From assembly GCA_934101645.1 (NCBI GenBank), contig CAKORX010000006.1, forward strand, positions 30,894 through 94,893: 64,000 bases of DNA. Reading direction: 5' to 3'. The DNA is from an uncultured Bacilli bacterium. GTDB taxonomy: Bacteria > Bacillota_I > Bacilli_A > RF39 > UBA660. Positions 39,537-48,374 of this stretch are shown here, in pieces. The notes below the pieces were generated by a model. That model was not told the origin of the DNA. It ran no database searches and saw only the letters and a program-made list of their open reading frames with translations. A program made the position numbers and the translations under genes. How positions within the stretch are numbered: the stretch's first letter is position 1; each line of letters begins with the position of its first letter.

Positions 39537-42090
39537 AAAAATAACTATTCAAAATTTAAAATTAAACAAAAAAAGAAGTATTGTAACAATTATAGGAATT
39601 TTACTTTCAGTAGCATTAATTACGGCAGTTGCAACAATGGTAACGAGCTTTAGAGAAAGTATGATTGAATATGAAAAAAAGGTATCAGGTAATTATGAAT
39701 ATGCTTTTTTTGATGTTCCAAGTAGTGAAATTTCATTTTTAAAAAATAATCGAAGTATTAGTGATTTATTTATTACAAATGAAATAGGTTATGCAAAGGT
39801 TGATAGCCAAAATTTAGCTAAACCATATGTGTATGTTATATCAATGGATAAAAAGGCTATGGATAATTTAGGAGTAAGTTTGGTAGAAGGAGCATTACCT
39901 AAAAATGATAATGAAATTGTTATTCCCACGAGTCTAAAAACTAACGGAAGACTTGATTATAAAATTGGTGATTATATAACTTTAAATATTGGTAAAAGGG
40001 AAAGTGATGGATATAAATTAAATCAAAATAATCCTTACGATGATGAAGTTAAAGAAGAAATAACAAATATTAACACTAAGACATATAAAATTGTAGGTAT
40101 TATAAAAAGACTTGATATAGAGCCTTATACTGCACCTGGTTATACTTTAGTTACATATTCAGAAAAAGAAGCGGAATTAAATAATGTTTATGTTAGCCTT
40201 ACAAGTAGTGGTTTAAAAAATAGATATAATGTTGTTGGTGGCATAATTGGTGTATCTGGAAAAACTTTAGAAAATTTTGAAAATGGAGAAGTTAATGACG
40301 AAATGGCAAAAGCCAAATATGATCATACAGCAAATACATATTTAATTAAAATACTAGCATCTTCATTTGACGATGGAACGATGAGAGCTCTTATCACAGT
40401 AGCTACAGTTGTAATAATAATTATCATTTTTACAAGTGTTTATTGTATAAAATCAAGCTTTAATATATCATATACAGAAAAAATCAAAAGTTATGCTCAT
40501 CTTATAACTGTAGGAGCTACGTCAAAACAAATTAAAAAAAGTGTTTATTATGAAAGTTTTATTTTAGGATTTATTGGAATAATATTAGGGCTTTTAGGTG
40601 GTGTTTTTGCAGCATATGTTCTTATTAAGATTGTTAATCTACTTTTAGGTAAATCATTTGTAGTCGAAGGATTTTTAATATTTAAAACAAATTTACTTGC
40701 AATAATAATTTCTATCATTTTAAGTTTGCTTACAATATATTTATCTAGTAGAAAAATTGCTAAAAAAGCCTCAAAAGTTTCACCGATAGAAGCACTACGT
40801 AATCCCGGAGAAATAAGTATTAAATCAAATAAAATTAAAAGCCCTAAATTAATTGATAAATTATTTGGTGTTGGTGGAGTAATATCTTATAAAAATATTA
40901 AAAGAAATGGTAAAAAATATCGTACAACAGTTGTGTCAATTATCTTTTGTGTTGCGGTTTATATAGGACTTTCTTATTTCATTAATTCTGCATTTACTGT
41001 TATCAAAAAAGGACTTGGTGAGTATAACTATAATATTGAGGTTATATTTAATGACGAAGATGATAAATTACGAAAAGAAAAAATTAGTCAAATAGATAGC
41101 CTTGGTAATATTAATAGAATTTCAATCATGAGGACTGTTTTTGTAAACACTAAAGATTTAAAATTTACTGAAAAAGCTTTAGAATATGGTTTTAGTAATG
41201 ATGATACAAGCACAGTTTCTATAAAAACACTTGGTAAAAAAGAATATGAAAGTTACTTACAAAAATTACATATTTCAGATGCTAAGGATTATGATGCAAT
41301 AATAATTAACAATTCTATATATGAAGAAAATGGTAGTAAAGTAGAGTATAACGTACTTAACTGTAAAGAAGGCGACACTTTGACTTTTACAAATGAATCC
41401 TCAAATGTAGAAATAAAATTAACAAATATAAAAAGTACATCACAAAGACCATTAGGTCTTGAAAATAGTGGAGAAGCTCCAATAATAATTGTTAGTGATG
41501 AAACTATGGATAAAATAAATGATGCTAATATTATTAAAACTACAACCACAACAACAGTAATATATATAGATTCAAAAAATCCAGATGATACTCAAGATGA
41601 GATAGAAAAAATGTTTCTTAATGATGATGGTATTTACATAAATAACGTAAATGAATCTGTAGAACAAATGAACTCTTTATATTTAATTGTAGCAATATTT
41701 CTTTATGGATTTATTATTGTTATTGCAATTATTGGACTTACAAACATATTTAATACAATTACAACAAATGTTAGTCTTAGAACTAGTGAATTTGCATCTT
41801 TACGAAGCATTGGTATGACTACAAAAGAATTTAATAGAATGATATTTTTAGAAAGCTTCTTTTATTGTACTAAGGCACTTATTATAGGTATTCCAATAGG
41901 CATAATTCTTTCAATTATTATTCATAGAGCTCTTGTTGGTGAAATGGCATTAATTTATCATTTACCTTTAAAGGGAATAACCATAAGCGTGATAGTAGTA
42001 TTTATATTAATATTCTCGCTTATGAAGTATAGTACAAAAAAGGTTAATTCAAAAAATATTCTTGAAGCAATAAGAAATGAAAATATTTAA
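39523..42090 (+). CDS. FtsX-like ABC permease (two MacB-type modules)
   Basis: 855 residues from ATG 39523, after GGTGAC inside the ATPase gene. The N-terminal helix (RSIVTIIGILLSVALITAVAT) is followed by a ~230-residue external domain, three FtsX helices (about 295-415) with the SPIEALRNPGE coupling motif, then a second half with another helix (about 480), a second external domain and three final helices ending KNILEAIRN. Such proteins work as mechanotransmission exporters or lipoprotein/peptide pumps. Substrate unknown. Confidence 0.9.
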   Translation: MKELKKITIQNLKLNKKRSIVTIIGILLSVALITAVATMVTSFRESMIEYEKKVSGNYEYAFFDVPSSEISFLKNNRSISDLFITNEIGYAKVDSQNLAKPYVYVISMDKKAMDNLGVSLVEGALPKNDNEIVIPTSLKTNGRLDYKIGDYITLNIGKRESDGYKLNQNNPYDDEVKEEITNINTKTYKIVGIIKRLDIEPYTAPGYTLVTYSEKEAELNNVYVSLTSSGLKNRYNVVGGIIGVSGKTLENFENGEVNDEMAKAKYDHTANTYLIKILASSFDDGTMRALITVATVVIIIIIFTSVYCIKSSFNISYTEKIKSYAHLITVGATSKQIKKSVYYESFILGFIGIILGLLGGVFAAYVLIKIVNLLLGKSFVVEGFLIFKTNLLAIIISIILSLLTIYLSSRKIAKKASKVSPIEALRNPGEISIKSNKIKSPKLIDKLFGVGGVISYKNIKRNGKKYRTTVVSIIFCVAVYIGLSYFINSAFTVIKKGLGEYNYNIEVIFNDEDDKLRKEKISQIDSLGNINRISIMRTVFVNTKDLKFTEKALEYGFSNDDTSTVSIKTLGKKEYESYLQKLHISDAKDYDAIIINNSIYEENGSKVEYNVLNCKEGDTLTFTNESSNVEIKLTNIKSTSQRPLGLENSGEAPIIIVSDETMDKINDANIIKTTTTTTVIYIDSKNPDDTQDEIEKMFLNDDGIYINNVNESVEQMNSLYLIVAIFLYGFIIVIAIIGLTNIFNTITTNVSLRTSEFASLRSIGMTTKEFNRMIFLESFFYCTKALIIGIPIGIILSIIIHRALVGEMALIYHLPLKGITISVIVVFILIFSLMKYSTKKVNSKNILEAIRNENI

Positions 42091-42091
42091 G

Positions 42092-42120
42092 ACTTAAAGA
42101 ACTTATCTTTAAGTTTTTTT
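42092..42120 (+). terminator. Terminator of the ABC exporter operon
   Basis: ACTTAAAG and CTTTAAGT form a perfect 8-bp stem, then seven T. Confidence 0.9.
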
Positions 42121-42173
42121 GTAAAATTAATGAAAAAAAATAAATTGTATGTTAATATATTTTTAGGAAGATT

Positions 42174-43076
42174 ATGGAAGTAGAAAAATTAGAAAATTTA
42201 AGAAAGAAAATTAAGAAAAATAGTATTATTGGTTTTATAGTGGTAGTCATAGTAAATGTAATAATAGCTATGGTTTTAAGAAAAAGTAATATTTTACCTT
42301 TTAAATATTATTATGTGTTACCATTTACATTAGCTATTAGTGCTATAATTGCCAGTATGTTTAACAACAAATATTATAATGAGTATACTACTATTTATAA
42401 AAATACTTTTGTTTTAAGTTCTCTAAAAGATATTTTTAGTGATTTAAAGTATAATTTTGATGAAGGCCTTGAAGAAGAAATTTTAGAAGAAACAGATATG
42501 ATTCGTTTGGGAGATAGATATCACTCAAATGATTATATTGAGGGAAAATATAAAGGAATAAACTTTAAATCTTCGGATGTTCATATTCAGGAAGAACATG
42601 AAACGGAAGATAAAGATGGTAATAAAGAAACAGAATATGTTACTATATTTTTTGGAAGATGGTTTATATTTGATTTTAATAAACCTTTTAAAGCAGATTT
42701 ATGTGTTACACAAATACCTTATATGTTTAGGGGTTATCATAAAAAATATGAAAAAGTAAAACTCGAAGATGAAGTATTTAACAAAAACTTTTTAGTTTAT
42801 GCACAAAATGAACATGAAGCATTTTATATTTTAACTCCATCATTTATGGAAAAATTGAAGGAATTAAGTGAAAAAATGGGAGGCCATTTAATGTTATGTT
42901 TTACAGATAGCAAACTATATATTGGCTTAAATAATTATAAAGATGCTTTTGAACCAAATTTTAATAAAAAAGTTAATGAAGAAATAATAAAAAACGATAT
43001 AAAAAAAGATATACAAATTATTACTGATTTTATTGAAAAATTAGATTTAGATAATGATTTGTTTAAGGAGATTTAA
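42174..43076 (+). CDS. DUF3137 membrane protein
   Basis: 300 residues. Two membrane helices (about 19-38 and 43-63) precede a cytoplasmic or surface domain with GKYKGINFKSSDVHIQ, FFGRWFIFDFNKPFKADL, NEHEAFYILTP and the F-x-D-x-K-L-Y-I-G-L pattern typical of DUF3137. Function unknown; the family is often found beside LemA, as here (3 bases apart), suggesting a shared membrane process. Confidence 0.85.
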   Translation: MEVEKLENLRKKIKKNSIIGFIVVVIVNVIIAMVLRKSNILPFKYYYVLPFTLAISAIIASMFNNKYYNEYTTIYKNTFVLSSLKDIFSDLKYNFDEGLEEEILEETDMIRLGDRYHSNDYIEGKYKGINFKSSDVHIQEEHETEDKDGNKETEYVTIFFGRWFIFDFNKPFKADLCVTQIPYMFRGYHKKYEKVKLEDEVFNKNFLVYAQNEHEAFYILTPSFMEKLKELSEKMGGHLMLCFTDSKLYIGLNNYKDAFEPNFNKKVNEEIIKNDIKKDIQIITDFIEKLDLDNDLFKEI

Positions 43077-43079
43077 AGT

Positions 43080-43628
43080 ATGGAAGTAAAATATATAATA
43101 TTAATTATAATAGGAATTATTTTATTAATTATAATATGTAACTATATAAATACATTAAATAGTTTAAAGAAGTTATCACTTAAAGTTGATGAAGCTTTAT
43201 CTGGCATAGATGTAGCACTTTCAAAAAGGTATAATGTTTTATCAAAAATGGTGGAAACTGTTAAAGGATATACGAAACATGAAAAAGAGGTTTTATTTAA
43301 AACTATTGAAATGCGCTCTAATATGAATTTAAGTGAATTAAAAAATGCTAAAAATGAAATGGATGAAAATATAAATCAAATTAATATGATTATAGAAAAA
43401 TATCCAGACCTAAAGGCTAATGAAAATTTTTTAGCACTTCAAAAGGCGATAATAGATGCCGAAGAGCATTTGCAAGCAGCACGAAGACTATATAATTCAA
43501 ATACTTCTTTATACAATGAAAAGGTTATAACATTTCCATCTTTAATTGTTGCAAAGATTCATCATTTTAAACAAAATGAATATTTTGAAATCGAAGAAAA
43601 AGAGAAAAATATTAAAATTAATTTATAA
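43080..43628 (+). CDS. LemA family protein
   Basis: 182 residues: one N-terminal membrane helix (about 3-20), then the helical-bundle LemA domain (DEALSGIDVALSKRYNVLSKMVETVKGY, EEHLQAARRLYNSNTSLYNEKVITFPS). LemA proteins are anchored with the bundle outside or in the cytoplasm and have no proven activity. Coupled with the DUF3137 gene and closed by a terminator. Confidence 0.92.
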   Translation: MEVKYIILIIIGIILLIIICNYINTLNSLKKLSLKVDEALSGIDVALSKRYNVLSKMVETVKGYTKHEKEVLFKTIEMRSNMNLSELKNAKNEMDENINQINMIIEKYPDLKANENFLALQKAIIDAEEHLQAARRLYNSNTSLYNEKVITFPSLIVAKIHHFKQNEYFEIEEKEKNIKINL

Positions 43629-43632
43629 ATAT

Positions 43633-43657
43633 GGAAGCACCTTAATGCTTCTTTTTC
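43633..43657 (+). terminator. Terminator after lemA
   Basis: GAAGCA and TGCTTC stem, 6-base loop, T tract. Confidence 0.8.
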
Positions 43658-43695
43658 ATAGACTTTTTAGTAAAATATGAAAGAAAGGAAATTTT

Positions 43696-44343
43696 ATGAA
43701 AATACTATTAATCGAAGATAATATCGAAATAGCCTCAAGCTTAGAGTATACTTTTAAAGAAAATAATTATGATTTTTATCATGTAAGCACTTTAGAAAAA
43801 GCAAAGAATATTTTAAATAAAATAAATTTTGATTTAATAATTTTAGATGTAACTCTTTCTGATGGAAATGGATTTGAATTTTATAAATCGGATTTTTCTT
43901 TAAAAAATATACCCGTAATTTTTTTGACTGCAAATGATAATGAAGATGATATTGTAAAAGGCTTTGAACTCGGAGCACAAGACTATATTACAAAACCATT
44001 TTCTACTAAAGAATTGCTTGCTAGAGTAAAAAGATTAATTAGTAAAAAAAGTAATATTATTAAAATAAAAGATATTTCTTTTGATATAGATAAAATGCAG
44101 GTTGCAAAAAATGAAAATGTAATAAATTTAACATCTTTAGAATTAAAAATTTTATATTTATTTGCTACAAATATAGGCAAAGTGATAACTAGAGATTCTC
44201 TTTTAAACTACATATATAATTTAACTGGAAATGATGTTAATAATAATACAATTACAGTATATTTAAAAAGAATCAGAGAAAAAATTGGCGATAATATAAT
44301 TGAAACTAAAAAAGGTATAGGGTATATAATAAATGAAAACTAA
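43696..44343 (+). CDS. OmpR-family response regulator
   Basis: 215 residues. Receiver domain with acidic pair Glu7-Asp8, phosphoacceptor Asp51 (LIILDVTLSDGNG), Thr in FLTAND and Lys in YITKPFS. A winged helix DNA-binding domain follows (LTSLELKILYLFATNIGKVITRDSLLNYIY, VYLKRIREKI). AAAGGAAAT ribosome site. Overlaps its sensor kinase gene by 11 bases. Confidence 0.95.
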   Translation: MKILLIEDNIEIASSLEYTFKENNYDFYHVSTLEKAKNILNKINFDLIILDVTLSDGNGFEFYKSDFSLKNIPVIFLTANDNEDDIVKGFELGAQDYITKPFSTKELLARVKRLISKKSNIIKIKDISFDIDKMQVAKNENVINLTSLELKILYLFATNIGKVITRDSLLNYIYNLTGNDVNNNTITVYLKRIREKIGDNIIETKKGIGYIINEN

Positions 44344-45526
44344 GAAATTTTATATTTTATTAATTTGTGTTATGTTTTTTTATTCTTTGATTTTTAATAT
44401 AGTCTTTATTTGTGAGATAAATTCTTATAAGAAAAATGAGAATATTTTTATTAACAATGTATTAAGTGCGTTATATGAAAAATATCCAAATCTTACTAAA
44501 AATGATATTCAAAAAATTTTTCCTTTAGAAAATGTTGATAAAGACTATTTAATAGAATATGGAATTAATTTAGATAATGATTTTACTTTAAAGAATAATA
44601 CTAAAAAATATCAAACTTATCTAATAATAAATAATATAGTAGTAGCTATTGCCTTTATAAGCATTTTAATAGTAATAATAAAAGATAATAAAATGCAAAA
44701 TATGAAAATAAAAGAAATAACTTCATTAATAGAGAAAATTAATAAACAAATATATGATTTAACAATCGAAGATAATGATGAATCGACTTTATCTATATTA
44801 AAAAATGAAATTTATAAAACTACTATAATGCTTAAAACAAATGCAGAGAATTCTTTAAAAGATAAAATAATTATAAAAAAGTATATTGAAGATATTTCAC
44901 ATCAATTAAAAACACCACTTACAGTAATTAATATATCTTTAGAAAATTTAATAGATAATCCAAAAATGGATGAAATAAATAGAAATAATTTTATTTTAAA
45001 AATAAATAAAGAAGTTAATAATATTAATTATTTAATTCAAAATTTATTAAAGTTATCTAAATTCGATGTTAATGCAGTAAAGTACAATAATAAAATAGTA
45101 AGTATTAAAAAAATTATAGATAATGTCTATGACAAAATATCTATTTTGTGTGATCTTAAAAATATAGAAATAGAAATAAACTATATAAATGCTTTTGACT
45201 TATATTGTGATGAATCATGGCAAACAGAGGCAATAACCAATATTGTAAAAAATGCCATAGAAAACTCAAAAGAATATGATAAAGTAATTATAAACATTGA
45301 TGATAATAAAGCATATTCTTTAGTAGAAATAATAAATAATGGAGAAATTTTAGAAAATGATATAAATAAAATATTTGAAAGATTTTATACTGGAAATATA
45401 TATAAAGAAAATAGTACTGGAATAGGTCTTTCTTTAGCAAAATCAATTGTAGAAAAAAATAATGGAAAGATATGTGTTAATCAAGACTCTGGTAAAGTTA
45501 TTTTTCAAATAAAATATTTTAAATAA
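44333..45526 (+). CDS. Sensor histidine kinase
   Basis: 397 residues. Two membrane helices (about 6-27 and 103-122) frame an external loop of ~75 residues. The dimerisation motif ISHQLKTPLTV holds the phosphorylated His190. The ATPase domain has the N box (NIVKNAIENS) and the GIGLSLA box. A ~60-residue helical linker replaces a clear HAMP domain. It is paired with the regulator just upstream. Envelope stress or peptide sensing is plausible given the ABC exporter nearby, but the exporter is in a separate operon. Confidence 0.93.
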   Translation: MKTKKFYILLICVMFFYSLIFNIVFICEINSYKKNENIFINNVLSALYEKYPNLTKNDIQKIFPLENVDKDYLIEYGINLDNDFTLKNNTKKYQTYLIINNIVVAIAFISILIVIIKDNKMQNMKIKEITSLIEKINKQIYDLTIEDNDESTLSILKNEIYKTTIMLKTNAENSLKDKIIIKKYIEDISHQLKTPLTVINISLENLIDNPKMDEINRNNFILKINKEVNNINYLIQNLLKLSKFDVNAVKYNNKIVSIKKIIDNVYDKISILCDLKNIEIEINYINAFDLYCDESWQTEAITNIVKNAIENSKEYDKVIINIDDNKAYSLVEIINNGEILENDINKIFERFYTGNIYKENSTGIGLSLAKSIVEKNNGKICVNQDSGKVIFQIKYFK

Positions 45527-46402
45527 TTATTTTTTTTCTTTTATAGAATAAATTACCCCAATAGTCATAAAAATTAAACTTATTAATACTACAATAGATA
45601 AGTGATCCTTAAATAATAAAAATGATAATATGGTGCTAAAAAACGGACTAAATGAAAAAATTATAGCTGTTTTGTTGGCACCAATTTTTTTTGTAGAATA
45701 TGCATAAAATAAAAAACTTAAGCCATAACTAAAAAATCCTATTATAAGTAAAATATAATTATTTGAAATTAAACTAATTAAATTAGCGTTTTTTATAAAA
45801 AATAAAAGATTAAATAATGATATTGTTAAACATTTATAAAAAATCAAAATGGGAATATTTTTTTGATTTACACATGGAGTTAAGTTGTTTTCAAGTCCCC
45901 ATAGAATAGTGGCAATTAAGATTATCAAAATATATATTGATATATTAAAATTCATTATTTCATTAATTGATAAAACTAGTCCTCCGATTGTAACAAATAT
46001 AGCCGATAAAATTAAATTTTTATTAATTTTATTTTTAAAAAATAAATAAGAAATTATAAGCGTGAAAACTGTTTCTAATAAACTTAGTAGTGATACTGTG
46101 CTTGCATTAACAAATTTTAAGGATAATACAATAAATAGACTTGCTAGCATATCACATAATATTATAATTCCTTCGGTTTTTAAATCCCTTTTAATTTTTG
46201 CTTCATTTTTTTTATGAAAAACATTAACTATCAAAAGGCCTATACTACTTCCAAGGTATGTTAAAAATAATAATTCATGTGAAGATACTTTATTTAAAAA
46301 ATATTTTGATGTAGGAATATTTAGACTATAAAATATTGCAGACAAAAAGGCAAATATAAATCCTAGCATTAACTTATAATTATCTTTACTTATTTTTTTC
46401 AT
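45527..46402 (-). CDS. EamA/DMT-family transporter
   Basis: 291 residues with ten membrane helices in two repeats of five (the EamA duplication), including LKFVNASTVSLLSLLETVFTLIISYLFFKNK in the first and TKKIGANKTAIIFSFSPFFSTILSFLLFKD in the second. The family exports metabolites or drugs. It ends directly against the kinase gene in convergent orientation. Confidence 0.88.
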   Translation of the reverse strand: MKKISKDNYKLMLGFIFAFLSAIFYSLNIPTSKYFLNKVSSHELLFLTYLGSSIGLLIVNVFHKKNEAKIKRDLKTEGIIILCDMLASLFIVLSLKFVNASTVSLLSLLETVFTLIISYLFFKNKINKNLILSAIFVTIGGLVLSINEIMNFNISIYILIILIATILWGLENNLTPCVNQKNIPILIFYKCLTISLFNLLFFIKNANLISLISNNYILLIIGFFSYGLSFLFYAYSTKKIGANKTAIIFSFSPFFSTILSFLLFKDHLSIVVLISLIFMTIGVIYSIKEKK

Positions 46403-46449
46403 ATCATATATATTTTACTAAATATAATAAAAAAAGTCATTATAAAAAG

Positions 46450-46478
46450 TTGTGGAAAAAAATTATAAATGATATTAT
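46450..46478 (+). promoter_or_regulatory. Putative promoter of the GNAT gene
   Basis: TTGTGG and TATTAT with a 17-base spacer; AGGTGATAGTAT precedes the start. Confidence 0.45.
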
Positions 46479-46497
46479 ATATAATAGGTGATAGTAT

Positions 46498-47010
46498 ATG
46501 AAGTATCTACTTAATGATAATATTAATTTAGTTCTTGCAAATGTAAATGACATAGATATGTTATTAAATTTTCAAAAAGAAATTATTGAAGATATGCCGA
46601 GAAAAGAATTTTTTACACCACTTTTAAAAGAAGAATTTTCATATCCCATTGAAAATAATGGTAGGGTATATATGGCTTTTTCTGAAAATGAAATGATTGG
46701 ACTATATGTTTTAACAATAAACCCTTTAAAAGAGATAATTAATGAATATAGACTTGAAAATATTGATGGCGTTGCCATTTTTGATAGTGTAATGATAAAA
46801 AAAGAATATAGAGGTAGTAATTTACAGGCTCAAGGAATGGAAATTATTTATAATGATGCCAAAAAATTAGGTGTAAAAGAAATTATAGCAACAGTGCATC
46901 CAGAAAATATATATAGTATCAGAAATTTTCAAAAAGAAAATTATAAATATATTAAAACTATACCTGTTCACGGAGGAGAAAGGCTAATATTTCAAAAAGA
47001 AGTTAATTAG
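46498..47010 (+). CDS. GNAT-family N-acetyltransferase
   Basis: 170 residues. The acetyl-CoA site is in VMIKKEYRGSNLQAQGMEIIY (Q/R-x-x-G-x-G/A region, here with a slightly degenerate loop) and a following HPENIYSIRNFQKENYK strand-helix typical of GNAT ends. The acceptor is unknown. First gene of a run ending in the P-type ATPase. Confidence 0.82.
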   Translation: MKYLLNDNINLVLANVNDIDMLLNFQKEIIEDMPRKEFFTPLLKEEFSYPIENNGRVYMAFSENEMIGLYVLTINPLKEIINEYRLENIDGVAIFDSVMIKKEYRGSNLQAQGMEIIYNDAKKLGVKEIIATVHPENIYSIRNFQKENYKYIKTIPVHGGERLIFQKEVN

Positions 47011-47020
47011 TTAAAAATGT

Positions 47021-48181
47021 ATGAAATGTTTAAATTGTGAGAAAGAAAATCTTGATGAAAGTTATAACTTTTGTCCATACTGTGGTAATTGGACTGCCAA
47101 AGGATATAAATTTTTTCAAGAAAAAGAAAATGTAAATAAAGTATTAAATGGTTCTTTAATTAAACAGGACAAAAGAGTGAATCTTTTGACTATTGTTTTT
47201 ATGTGCGGTTTATTATTATTTATATCAATGTATTTAATACGTAAAGATGATTTATTTAAACCAATTATATTTTTAAAAAAGAAAATAACAAATTACTCTT
47301 ATGGTTATAATACATCACCAATTAAAACTGATAATATATATTTAAATGAAAATGTTAATTCTTATGAAGATGCAATAAACTATATAAAAAGCGATTTTGA
47401 ATCACAAAAGTGGTTATGCGATAGTAATGTAGAAATGTCAAAAGTTGAATATGACTTGGAAGAAAAATTTAACATACCAAGTGTTACTTTATGTGATGTT
47501 AATTTAGACGTAAGTTTAGATATAAAAAATGTAATTGAGAAAATGTATTATTTATTTCCTAATATAAAAGGATCACTTACAAATATTACAATTACTAATG
47601 CTAAGACAAATTCTGAGTATATAGCTTATTTTCAACCAATGTATGAGTTTGTTAATACAAATTTAGATATTAATGATTATAACAAAGTAAATAAAACTCA
47701 AATTTTATTAAATAGTTATTATTTTTTAAATGAAAAATATACCAAAGGTTCAATAGATAATATTGTGGATAAGGATTTTTATGTTAAAGATGCTACTTTA
47801 GTTTCTACTATAGCACATGAACTAGGACACTATATTTCTTTTAAAATTTTTTTGAAAAGTAATAATTTAGATAATATTACTTATATAACAAAGACAAATG
47901 AAGATAAGATAAACTTTTTATTAGAAGATTTTAATAGTGGAGCATTTTCTAAAAAAATTATTTTAAATGCATTAAATAATTATAATGTTAAATATAGTAG
48001 TAATTTAAGTGAATTCGAATTTGCAAAAGGAATTTCTAATTATGCGGGTAAATTAAATGATAATAATACTTTAATATATGATGAGGTTATTGCAGAAGCA
48101 GTACATGATTATTATTTACATGAAGATAATTGTAGCAATTATTCTAAAGAAATAATTAGTATTATTTTAGAAAGGCTTTAA
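47021..48181 (+). CDS. Membrane zinc-ribbon protein with HExxH metallopeptidase-like domain
   Basis: 386 residues. An N-terminal zinc ribbon (CLNCEK...CPYCG, two C-x2-C pairs) lies in the cytoplasm, then one membrane helix (about 52-72), then ~310 external residues. HELGHY around residue 268 gives the zinc-binding H-E-x-x-H, and a Glu in DEVIAEAVHDYYL downstream could be the third ligand. I do not recognise the peptidase family. No ribosome site of note; it starts 10 bases after the GNAT stop. Confidence 0.75.
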   Translation: MKCLNCEKENLDESYNFCPYCGNWTAKGYKFFQEKENVNKVLNGSLIKQDKRVNLLTIVFMCGLLLFISMYLIRKDDLFKPIIFLKKKITNYSYGYNTSPIKTDNIYLNENVNSYEDAINYIKSDFESQKWLCDSNVEMSKVEYDLEEKFNIPSVTLCDVNLDVSLDIKNVIEKMYYLFPNIKGSLTNITITNAKTNSEYIAYFQPMYEFVNTNLDINDYNKVNKTQILLNSYYFLNEKYTKGSIDNIVDKDFYVKDATLVSTIAHELGHYISFKIFLKSNNLDNITYITKTNEDKINFLLEDFNSGAFSKKIILNALNNYNVKYSSNLSEFEFAKGISNYAGKLNDNNTLIYDEVIAEAVHDYYLHEDNCSNYSKEIISIILERL

Positions 48182-48182
48182 T

Positions 48183-48365
48183 ATGAAAAAATGTATTAAT
48201 TGTAAAACATCTTTGGATGATGATTTTAATTATTGTACATATTGTGGATGCAAACAAATTAACAATTCACATTATATTATTGAAAATATTATGATATTTT
48301 TCATGATAATTTTAATAATTCTATTAATAGTTTTATTTGTTATATCTTATATAATGTTTAAATAA
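48183..48365 (+). CDS. Small zinc-ribbon membrane protein
   Basis: 60 residues: a four-Cys zinc ribbon (CINC...CTYCGC) and one C-terminal membrane helix. It repeats the zinc ribbon plus membrane helix architecture of the preceding protein without the peptidase part, and follows it by one base. Perhaps a partner or decoy subunit. Confidence 0.75.
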   Translation: MKKCINCKTSLDDDFNYCTYCGCKQINNSHYIIENIMIFFMIILIILLIVLFVISYIMFK

Positions 48366-48374
48366 AGGAGTAAA

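Noticed and set aside
38853..45526. A single Bce-type detoxification module (exporter plus two-component system)
   Set aside because: The permease has 855 residues in two MacB-like halves and not the BceB layout, a terminator and the DUF3137-LemA unit separate the two, and the kinase has a sizeable external loop unlike BceS.
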